Shown here piece after piece: positions 45,301-57,300 of a stretch of 64,000 bases of DNA. The stretch is from contig NC_087112.1 in the NCBI RefSeq assembly GCF_963855985.1, positions 7,628,501 through 7,692,500 on the forward strand, read 5' to 3'. The notes under the pieces were generated by a model. That model searched no databases. It was given only the letters and a program-made list of their open reading frames with translations, and was not told the DNA's origin. The DNA comes from Ostrinia nubilalis. Its lineage: Eukaryota > Arthropoda > Insecta > Lepidoptera > Crambidae. Position 1 is the first letter of the stretch, and every line of letters starts with the position of its first letter. The position numbers and the translations under genes were made by a program.

Positions 45301-48300
45301 AGGACCTTACTCTACAGTGGCGCCATCTTGATGAGTGCAAATGCGATAGTCCTCCTACCACTTTAGCGCTCACAAGTTGGCGCCACTGTCTTCGCTACTA
45401 GCAAGTGACAGGACCTTACTCTACAGTGGCGCCAACTGGTGAGCGCTAAAACGATAGCCCTCATTGCCTTAGTTATGCCTCGTACCCACCTACGATCTTG
45501 GCCCGACATAATCTGAACCAACACATACCCTATTTATAAGGCCTCAGCCTCGAACTTAGCGGGCAGCGGGGCGGGAGCGGCGGCGGCGCTGGAGCGGGGC
45601 GGGCAACGCAGACCCGTTCTCGAAACAAGCGGGCAGCTCGCGCGGCGCTTTAGCGGCGAAGTGTTGTGTTCGGGTTTGTGTTGCCGAGATATTTGTTTTT
45701 ATTCGCAAACGAAATGTCTGAACAACGGCGACAATTTTATTTCGATTCAAATTTATTCCTAACGCTCGATTTATTGTGGGCAAAAGAAGGAGTGCGCTGC
45801 CCGCTCGTTGCCCGCTCCCTCGCCGCTGCCCGCTCGTTGCCCGCTGCCGCCCCGCTGCCGCCCCGCTGCCGCCCCGCTGCCGCGCCGCTGTTTTCGAGAA
45901 CCAGTCTATTTGATTTTACGCATAAGATCCTGCCGCTCCCGCGCCGCCGCGGCCGCCGCCCCGCTGCCCGCTAAGTTCGAGGCTGAGGCCTTACACTTGT
46001 ATCTCAATAAATCAATAATTGACAATATGTTCTGCAAATTATTCCCTTAGCAGCAAGAAGTTAAAAACAGAAAAAGAGAAGTCACGCAAGAGGAAGCACT
46101 CGGTGTCGAGCGAGACCACGCCCACCGAAAGCGATGATAGCAAGAAGAAGAAAAAGCTAAAAAAGAAGGTAATTTATTTTACTTATGAGTGAATTAGAAA
46201 CTCTAGCGAGTTTGGCGAGGCACATACACTGGTCATCACAAAAATCGACCCTCCCGCGACAAGCACTTTCAAACGTATGCATCCCCACTTCCCACCAATA
46301 TTGGCACCATTTAAAAGCCTAGTTTCTTCATTTCATTAAAGGAAAGATTCTTACCCCAAAAATGTGTCTGTAGAAGAATCCAGAGTCACTGCTTCAAAAA
46401 TTGGTAGTTACGCTTGAGCCAACTTTTATGGCTATAAAACTGTTAAGTTGGGATTAATCGCTATCCATCTGTTAAAGAGGACACGTGAGATCATTATTTG
46501 GTTTTATAACCATAAAAATTGGTCTAATTGATCCCAGAGGTGAGCCCAAAGTGATGTCTTTTTTCAAGTCATATTTATTGTATATCGCGTTTATATTAAT
46601 CGTTTATTAAGAAATTAAATGTGTTTTTCTTTAAGGATATTTATTGGGCTTTCAAATAACACCAATATTATTGGGGCACCATGATTGTGTCAGTAGAAAC
46701 GAGTTTTCCTGTAAAACGTAGGTGGGCCGATTTTTGTGATGACCAGTATAGTTCATCGAACTGATGGCCGTTGAGGGAGAAAAGATTTTAAATGACATAA
46801 TGTATATGACAATAACGTTTATATCAAATACTAGCGGCCGCCCGCATCTTCATACGCATGGATCCCGTTTTACCCCCTTAGGAGTAGTTTCGTAAAATTC
46901 TTTCTTAGCGGATGCCTACGTCATAACATCTACATGCATGCCAAATTTCAGCCCGATCCGTCCAGTGGTTTAGGCTGTGCGTTGATCGATCATTATGTCA
47001 GTCAGTCAGTCACTTTTGTATCTTTTATGAAGGATTTTCTATGAATATAACGATTCAGTAGACATGTGAATCGTATGCAATGCAATAACATGTGGTATTT
47101 TTTTATATTTAACTTAATTGACATTTCTGTACGAAGAAGTAATTAGTATTCATTCTGTGGTTGAACCTATTATTTGTAATTTACAGGGTAGTAAGAAACT
47201 AAAGGCTAAGTTGGCAAAGAAGCGTCGCATGGACAAGAAGATGAAGAAACGCCTGAAAGACAAACAGAAGAAGAAGAAGAAAACACCGAAGGTCGAGGAG
47301 ATCAGTGACGACTCTGGAGATGAAAAAGGTACTGAGTGCTTCATTATTATAATAATAATAATCCGAACTTGTACTTGAGAATAGTCAATACAGACTATAC
47401 TTTGACCGCGCTATACTCACCGATCGGACTACACACTATAATAGACCAGACATCACGCTTCAGGATAAGAATAACCGCACAGCAACTATAATAGATATAG
47501 CTATACCCAACACTCATAACCTGCAGAATTCAATATCAGAAAAACTATCCAAATACACAGATTTAAAGCATGAAATCAGGCGGATGTGGCGCCTTAATGA
47601 AGTTAACATCGTTCCAATAGTGCTTTCAACAACAGGCGTCATACCGAAACAACTACACCAATCATTAAATACACTTAATTTACCACCACTCACCTACATA
47701 TCACTACAGAAGGCAGTAGTTCTGAACACCTGCAGAATCGTAAGAAAATTTTTACAAACCCATGACAGCCATAACCAACCAACAAGGGCAGACACCGACT
47801 CTACAACCACAAACTAAAGATACAATTTTATCAGGATTGCACTTGGCTTAGGCCCGTGCATTCCCTCGAAACCGGCGAAAAGCTGAGGCACAAAAGTGTA
47901 CACCGATAATAATAATAAATTATTGTCATTATAATATACTTTGAACTTTATTAAGATGATGATAAGGCTATAAATAATTTAAAAACATATTCCCTTGATG
48001 AGTCTTGTTAAACAGTATCATTAGCCCAGTCAATGACTGCTCAAAACGCGGTATATTATACAGGGTGGAAACGATAAGTGATCTTACTCGATTATTTCTA
48101 AACTATACAAGATATCAAAAAACTAGTTACTGATCCTGAAAGTGCTTCATGAGCTCTATCAAACGGTATCAATAGTTTAGAAATAATCGAGTGAGATCAC
48201 TTATCGTTTCCACTCTGTATACGTATTTCCCTTTATAACTCTTTCTACTGGACTACATTGTATTTTTTCAAATTCGTAACTAAAAAGTAGATAAACTGTT

Positions 48301-51300
48301 GAAGGGCCTTCTCTAATTTCATAAAAAAAATAATATCCTAAGTAAACTTAATATTATAAAATATTAATAATATTATAAAATTAACCCCGCAAGTTATTAA
48401 TGAACTATCTGTTTTAAATTGTAGAAAAGAAAAAGAAAATCAAAAAGAAAAAGCAACTAAAACTTAAGAAAATCCAAAAGAAGAAGAAAGTGCAAGTGAA
48501 ATCATCCAGCAGTTCGTCATCAAGCAGTAGCAGCTCTGACAGCGAGTCCGAAGAAGAAAGAAAGAGGAAACAGAAGAAGAAAGAACTAGCCGCTAAAAAG
48601 AAGAAAGATAAAAAAAAGAAACGTAAACAATCTTCAGAGAGCGACGAGCTTTTCGACGTTAATGTACTTAACAACATAAAGACAGAAAGATTGAGCGACG
48701 ATGAGTTCTCTCCAAGACGGCAGAAGCCAAGAGAAATTATTAACGTGAAAGAACTACAAAAAGATTTTGTAGGTAGTAACATACATATAAAGCAGGAGAA
48801 AGTGGAGTCCCCTGTAGCATCACCTAAAGAAGCAGTTAGTCCGCCGATAGTAGATATTAAAGAAGAGAGCTGTGAGGTGCTGCAAGACCAATCTACGCCG
48901 CCTGAGAAGGTGGAGACTAAAGTAGAAGTAGTGGAACCAGTGAAGGTAAATCAAAATCAAAAAATCAAAATCAAATACACTCGGCGTCAAATAAATCGCA
49001 CCTCCCGCGACAAGCACTTTTCAAACGTATGCATTCCCACTTCCCATCAATATTGGTACCATTTGAAAGCCTAGTTCTAAACTTCATTTCATTAAAGGAA
49101 GGGTTTTTACCCCAAAAATGTGTCTTTAGAAGGATCCAGTCTTCTTAAAGCCAGGTAGTTACGATTGAGCCAACTTTTATGGCTATAAAACTGTTAAATT
49201 TGGATTAATCGCTATCCATCTGTTAAATAGGACACGTGAGATCATTATTTGGTTTTATAACCACAAAAATAAATATTGGTCTACTTGGTCCCAGAGGTGA
49301 GCCCCAAATGAGTGAGGCCTTTTTTCAAGCCACATTTATGGTACCTGTTGTTTAAAAAAATTAAATGTATTTTTCTTTAAGTTTATTTATTGGACTTTCA
49401 AATAACACCAATATTTTTGGGGCACTATGATTGTGTCAGAAGAAAATCTTTAAAGTTCGCGTCGCGGAAGGTGCGAGTTATTTGATGTTGAGTGATAAAA
49501 TACATTCAATATAATATTATTTTATGTTAAAAGGTGAACCACCGTTATGGTAAACTGAATTGTACATTGGTACGTTTTTGATATTATATTACGCATACAT
49601 TAAGGAATATTATACGGTAAAAATGAGAATTTTAACTGATGCTGTAAGTCTTATACAGTAATTAAAACTAATTAATGATTTCATCTAAGATAACGTAAAA
49701 TGGAACGCTGAAAGTCAATCGGTTAAAGACCCAATACACTGGACTGTCCTTCCCGTGACATTGGCAGGGGGGTGCCACCATCGTTCGATATGGAAATAAT
49801 CGGAACCAGCGATCCGGTATTGACGGTGGCGCCCCCTCTCAATGTCTCGGGTGGGACAGTTCAGTGTATTAGGTCTGTAAGGTTTTTGGTTTGTACAGAT
49901 AAAACCAAAATCAATAGTTCGTTTAATCATCTGTCAGTGTAGCAATAATATGTTACTTGCGAATGCTTATTGAAACTATCGGTGTCTTGTATTTATTGCG
50001 ATTAATAACATTTTATGCTATTTCTAACGGATTCTGTTTGTGCTTGCGATTAGTCTAACCTACGTTATAAAAAAAGGTTTTAGAATAAAGTGTCATTACA
50101 GAAAAGAGAATTTCTAGGTGAATTTAGATTTTTTCTAATTTGGTTTTCTCGAGAAATACATTAGTTAGTTAGCAATCTCAAATAAACGCAATATTATACT
50201 AATACGAGCAAAAGTATGGAATCACCATCTTGTTCCGAACGATTTGAAGAACTCAGTGCCAAGCTTTAGTTTAGTTATTTAACTGGTACCATTTTTAATT
50301 TAATCTTCATAGTCATTTTGTTCTAATGATCACTCGAAACTAATGGGGTGATTCCATACTTTTGCTCGCGAGTGTAGTATAAGAAGGCATAAAAACGACA
50401 TGAAATTTGTAGCTGTACATAGAACTTAGTACCGGCAGGCCTGTTCATCTCCGCGAGTTTACATCGAAAACAAAACACGCACGGTGGCCCACCTATAGGA
50501 TACTATTCGACAAGGCCTCACATACGAGCGAACATTGACTCGCGCCATACTCGCGCACGCGTATTCTTGTGTATGATGGAAGAAAATAAAGAAAATGGTG
50601 TACTAAATACTGTGCAGTATTTAACTGCCTAATAATAATAAAAACACAGAATGTACTTTTTTAAGTTGCCTCAAGACACTGGGAGGTAAATAAGTAGTTA
50701 GTATTATTCATGTTAATTCATGCTAAATCATGTATTTCCTCCGCCATTTTCCGCAGTTTGGCACCTCACGTCACATCATTTTACCGAAGTCAGCCCTATA
50801 GCTTCGGCGCAGTGCCGATCACTGACGTTTGTCAACAAAATGGTGCTTGACTCTTGAGACAGGCTAAATTACACCATATTGTTAATGACATTGAGCATAA
50901 TTTTTTTAAAATACCTTCGCGAAGTATAACTTCTGTACGTAGTACTTATTCTGTGGTACCGGTACCAACGCTTCATAGAAAGTGATCACTTTTAAAATGT
51001 ATCTTTTAGCTCTGCCCAATTGCATTTTGTGACTGTTGTAATAACTTAACATACATCATAGGAATTCACGTGTTGTGATTTTTTATGTAGTAGCTTAGAA
51101 ACTTTAAGAAAGTAGTTTTTTATCCACAGCTTGGAAGCTTTTGAACTGCATTTCAACTGATCGAAAATATTGATTGACAATAAAAATAATAAAACGTAGC
51201 AATCACGTAATAAAAATAATTGACAAGTGTAACAAAATTACTTATAGCCTGACCAGGAACATAAAAACCCTCGCCATGTTGCGGAAAACTAATGGTACTA

Positions 51301-54300
51301 ATTTCTTTTAATGGCAACAGTAACTGAAAACTTCATTGACATGTCACCTTGCATGTCAGTCTATTGCTGTCAAAGTGTAAACAAACTTTATTTTAAATGC
51401 GCGCAATTGATTTTGTAAATGAAATTGCTAAAATCTTTTTATAGTCGTGAAAGAAAAGTGGTTCACAATGTGTTAAAGTATTTGTCGAAGAGAAATACCA
51501 AGGGTTCGGACAATATTTTCATTGATAAATGTTTCCAACAAAGGTTGTCAAATTGACTGACATGTTTACCGTATAGTACAGTCCACTATGAAAATTAGCT
51601 GTGGTTTGTTTCAACTACCTATTTTAAAGTTTTTTGTCACTTTCTAAGTGTTGAATTTTATGGAATTGGGAAAGAAGTACCGAGTTTGAAGCGTTCATGA
51701 GCAGACATTGCAGTTGAATATTCAAGTTCTGAATTTGATTATTGATGAATAATAAAATAAATCCTACTAGCTCGATTGATGGTTTCATTTAATTGATTTA
51801 AACCAGGTTACCTCTAATAATATTTATTCGTTAATTTATGAAAATATCAAATTAGCCCGTAATCCTGAATCCTGATACATAAAGTTAGCCTATTAATTTA
51901 ACACAGGTACGACTGTACTCAGTGTTGCACTATCAAATGCAATTGACGCGCCTCTATGCCAGGGTTTTTATGTTCCTGGTCAGGCTATAAAAAACTTTAA
52001 CTTTACAGGAACCGACCCCTGAGCCAGTCCAAGAAATTGAATCGCCGAATAATAATATGCTAGAGGAATCTCACTCCATACCCCTCCCCGACGATCCAAT
52101 CACAACTACCAATTTGGAAGATATTGCTCTTCCATCTGAAGACAACAGAACAGAACAGAAAGCAGAGCCCTCTCAAACGTATTACGAAGTTAAAACCGAT
52201 CAGGCTGACGTCTATCAAAAGCAGGGCGAGATATATGAGAAACATGGGGACACTTATCAGAAACAGGGGGATATTTATCAGAAGGAGGGGGACCTCTATC
52301 AGAAATACGGGGATCTGTACCAGAAGCAAGGGGACGCATACCAGAAGCAAGGGGACGCCTATCAGAAACAAGGGGACACCTATCAGAAACAAGGGGACAA
52401 TTACCAAAAACAAGGGGACACCTATCAGAAGCAAGATTCTTATTCGAAACAGACTGAATCGTATACGAAACAGGGTGATGTTTATCAGAAGCAAAGCGAC
52501 AGCTATCAGAAACAGGGCGATCAGTACCAGAAGCAAGGGGACGTGTATCAGAAAGATTTAGAAGTGGAGGGGGAAGAGAAGTTTGCCGACAGCTATGAGA
52601 TGTTGGAGCAGATGGCGATGGCGTATCAGAGCGATGTTGCTAATCAGGTAATTTATTATTGCTGCTTTTGGAATTTATACTTTTATAACTATCCCATGTG
52701 TAAGGCGGCCACGACCCAAGGCGGAAACCTACGACCGTTATTTAACTTTAGACAACGTTTAAGCATCAGTTCACGAGTGAGACAGAGACAGGAGACAGAT
52801 AAAGTAATAAACACATAAAAAAATCACGGTTTTCCTTCGCGACCGCTTTCTCTTAAGACGACTTGAGTTTTTGAAATTCATAGTGTCATTATTTCATTTA
52901 ATTCATAGTGTCATCATTAGCTTATTTAGTCTCTACTGCAGGAGCTTACCATAGGACAATTAAGGACATTGCCTCCACTCCTTATGCCAAGGCTGCTCAA
53001 CTCCAGGCCCGCGGGCCACAGTGTGGCCCCCAAAAGAATTTTAAGTGACCCGCGCATGTACAGTTTGAAAAAAAAAACGCACCAAATAAAAAGTCCCGCC
53101 GAGCACAGTACAAACTTTAAGATCTCTCTGAAGTTAGCTGTCAAAAATGTAGGTGGCCCGTCGTTAACGACTAAATTCACCGTTTGGCCCGACTCTTCAA
53201 AAGGTTGAGCAGCCTTGCCTTATGCTAACCAGATGGGTTGGTCTGGAGATATTTATCACTCTCTAGCTAAGTTCCGTTATAGTCATATTATTAAGATGTC
53301 GGTATATTCCAGCACCTATCAGGAACAGTATCCATAGACCCGGCGTTGGATTCGCCGCAATCGCAACGCATCGAGACGGTGGTCCGGCGGCGCGGCGAGA
53401 TCAAGTGCGACTGGCGCGCCGGGGACACGCCTGCCGCCCAGCAGACGCAGCAGCGGCCTTCGCGGTGGGGTGAGTGGAGACAGGACTTGGAGTCTACTTC
53501 CAGGCTGTCTATTACAGGTCGAGACAGACGTCAGAGTGTCCTCCTGCTGGAGTAAGCCAGGAGAACTTCTGCAGGAGCCTTTAAGGCTTGTCGCAGCGCA
53601 AGTTTACTACAGGTTTCTGACCCAAGTGAAGCCAGGAAAACTTTTGTAAAAGCCTTTAAGGCGCTTCGTCGCAGCGCACATGGCTGTAGTGTATTACAGG
53701 TCTAAAGAGATAGTCAGGTGTCTTCGAAGAAGGTCAGCTAATAAAGCTGCCTCGCGCAGCGCAAGTTTACTACAGGTCTCTAGCCCAAGTAAAGCCAAGA
53801 GGACTTCTGTAGGAACTTTAAAGGCGCCTCGTCGCAGCGCATAAGACTGTAGTCAGGTCTAGATAACACGTCAGCCTGCTCTCCCGCTGGAGTGAGACAG
53901 GAGAAAGACTTCTGTAGGAGCCTTACTCTTGCGCGCTCTTCTCGATGCGCTAAGACGAGGCGCCTCATCGCAGCGCATCGAGACGGTGGTCCGGCGGCGC
54001 GGCGAGATCAAGTGCGACTGGCGCGCCGGGGACACGCCGGCGGCCCAGCACACGCAGCAGCGACCTTCGCGATGGGGTGAGTGGAGACAGGACTTCTGTA
54101 GGAGCCTAGGAGCCTTAGAGGCTGCCCTACGGAGCCAGGACTTCTGAGGAGCCTCATCGCAGCGCATCGAGACGGTGGTCCGGCACACGCAGCAGCGACC
54201 TTCGCGGTGGGGTGAGTGGAGACAGGACTTCTGTAGGAGCCTAGGAGCCTTAGAGGCTGCCCTACGGAGCCAGGACTTCTGAGGAGCCTCATCGCAGCGC

Positions 54301-57300
54301 ATCGAGACGGTGGTCCGGCACACGCAGCAGCGACCTTCGCGGTGGGGTGAGTGGAGACAGGACTTCTGTAGGAGCCTAGGAGCCTTAGAGGCTGCCCTAC
54401 GGAGCCAGGACTTCTGAGGAGCCTCATCGCAGCGCATCGAGACGGTGGTCCGGCAGACGCAGCAGCGACCTTCGCGATGGGGTGAGTGGAATCAGGACTT
54501 GGAGTCTACTTTCAGGAGGTCTATTACTGGTCGAGACAGACGTCAGAGTGTCCTCCTGCTGGAGTAAGTCAGGAGGACTTCTGCAGGAGCCTTTAAGGCT
54601 TGTCGCAGCGCAAGTTTACTACAGGTCTCTAGCCCAAGTGAAGCCAAGAGGACTTCTGTAGGAACCTTAAAGGCGCCTCGTCGCAGCGCATGAGACTGTA
54701 GTCAGGTCTAGACAACACGTCAGCCTGCTCTCCCGCTGGAGTGAGACAGGAGAAAGACTTCTGTAAGAGCCTTACTCTTGCGCGCTCTTCTCGATGCGCT
54801 AAGACAAGGCGCCTTCGTCTCAGCGCATCGAGACGGTGGTCCGGCGGCGCGGCGAGATCAAGTGCGACTGGCGCGCCGGGGACACGCCGGCGGCCCAGCA
54901 CACGCAGCAGCGACCTTCGCGATGGGGTGAGTGGAGACAGGACTTCTGTAGGAGCCTAGGAGCCTTAGAGGCTGCCCTACGGAGCCAGGACTTCTGAGGA
55001 GCCTCATCGCAGCGCATCGAGACGGTGGTCCGGCACACGCAGCAGCGACCTTCGCGGTGGGGTGAGTGGAGACAGGACTTCTGTAGGAGCCAAGGAGCCT
55101 TAGAGGCTGCCCTACGGAGCCAGGACTTCTGAGGAGCCTCATCGAGACGGTGGTCCGGCGGCGCGGCGAGATCAAGTGCGACTGGCGCGCCGGGGACACG
55201 CCGGCGGCCCAGCACACGCAGCAGCGACCTTCGCGATGGGGTGAGTGTATTCAGGACTTCTGTAGGAGCCAAGGAGCCTTAGAGGCGCCTCGTCGCAGCG
55301 TACGAAGCCTAAGTCCACTACAGGTTTCTTATAGGTAACCCTTCCGCTGAGGAAAGTGGAGCCAAAATGACTTGTGTAGGGGTCTTAAAGGAACCTCGTC
55401 GTAGCGCACATAACTGTAGTCTTCTGCAGGTCCACCCGAGGATTTCCACAACGATCGGTCCTACGTTGCCCTACGGAGCCAGGACTTCTGTAGGAGCCTT
55501 TTTCTTAGAGGCGCCTCGCCGCAGCGCATCGAGACGGTGGTCCGGCGGCGCGGCGAGATCAAGTGCGACTGGCGCGCCGGGGACACGCCGGCGGCCCAGC
55601 ACACGCAGCAGCGACCTTCGCGATGGGGTGAGTGGAGACAGGACTTCTGTAGGAGCCAAGGAGCCTTAGAGGCTGCCCTACGGAGCCAGGACTTCTGAGG
55701 AGCCTCATCGCAGCGCATCGAGACGGTGGTCCGGCAGACGCAGCAGCGACCTTCGCGATGGGGTGAGTGGAATCAGGACTTGGAGTCTACTTCCAGGTGG
55801 TCTATTACAGGTCTAGACAGACGTCAGAGTGTCCTCCCGCTGGAGTAAGCCAGAAGAACTACTGTAGGAGCCTTTGAGGCTTGTCGCAGCGCAAGTTTAC
55901 TACAGGTTTCTGACCCAAGTGAAGCCAGGAGAACTTCTGTAGGAACCTTAAAGGCGCCTCGTCGCAGCGCACATGGCTGTAGTGTATTACAGGTCTAGAG
56001 AGATAGCTATTAAAGCTGCCTCGCGCAGCGCAAGTTTACTACAGGTCTCTAGCCCAAGTGAAGCCAAGAGGACTTCTGTAGGAGCCTTAAAGGCGCCTCG
56101 TCGCAGCGCTTGAGACTGTAGTCTACTACAGGTCTTGACAAGACGTCAGGCTGTCCTTCCACTGAAGTGAGTGAGCCAGGACTTCTGTAGGAGCCTTAGA
56201 TGCGCCTCGTCGCAGCGCATCGAGACGGTGGTCCGGCGGCGCGGCGAGATCAAGTGCGACTGGCGCGCCGGGGACACGCCGGCGGCCCAGCACACGCAGC
56301 AGCGACCTTCGCGATGGGGTGAGTGGAGATAGGAAACACTTAGCAGCCTCTAAAGGTGACTCATCGCAGTGCAAGTTTACTTCAGGTCTCTAGACAAGTC
56401 AGATGGCCCTTTCCGCTGGGGTAAGTGAAGCCAGGAGGCAGCGCATGAGACTGTAGTCTACTACAGGTCTAAGCAAGACGTCAGGCTGCTCTCCTGCTCT
56501 AGTGAGTGAAGCCAGGGCTTCTATAGAGTAGCCTTAGAGGCGCCTCGTCGCAGCACAACGAGACGGTGGTCCGGCGGCGCGCCGGCGACACGCCGGCGGC
56601 CCAGCACACGCAGCAGCGACCTTCGCGATGGGGTGAGTATCTACTTACAGAAGCATTGGATCGACACGGCACACCATAGAAGGAAATAGAGTCTTTGTAT
56701 GGCGTTAAGTCAAGTGAAAGCAACTTGTGTCTACGTTTGCGCAGCCTCTAATGGTGCCTCGTCGCAGCGCATGAGGCCAAAGTCTATTACGGGTTTAAAT
56801 ATTCAGGTGACCCTTGGGATTGGATGAGTGCTCGTTTATTTCAGCCAAAGGACGCCAACTGCTCGACAAAGACCTCCCCCAAGGTGACTCCTCCCACAAC
56901 GACGCTGCTCGCATCCAGGTGCATTCCGCAATCGTCACTAGATCGTTGGGAGTGCTCGAGACTGTAGTCAGGCTGCCCTCTCGCTGTAGTGTGACAGAAG
57001 GACTTCTGTATGAGCCTTAAAGGCGCTTCGTCGCGATGGGGTGAGTGGAGCCAGGACTTGGAGTCTACTTCCAGGCGGTCTATTACAGGTCGAGACAGAC
57101 GTCAGAGTGCCCTCCTGCTGAAGTAAGCCAGGAGAACTTCTGCAGGAGCCTTTAAGGTGCCTCGGCGCAGCGCACATAACTGTAGTCTACTACAGGTCTA
57201 GAGAGAGATAGGCAGGTCTCCGAAGGTCTCAGAAAAGGACTTCTGTAGGAGCCTTAAAGGCGCCTCGTCACAGCGCTTGGGACTGTAGCTTACTACAAGT

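Noticed and set aside
45666..45974. GC-rich open frame of 102 codons, proline/arginine-rich
   Set aside because: Lies within the GC-rich MITE at 45540-45985 and reflects its reiterated units.
53871..55718. Long minus-strand open frames (up to 188 codons) with repeated units
   Set aside because: Antisense of the exon 14 array; repetition extends any open frame, and the sense strand has the splice signals.
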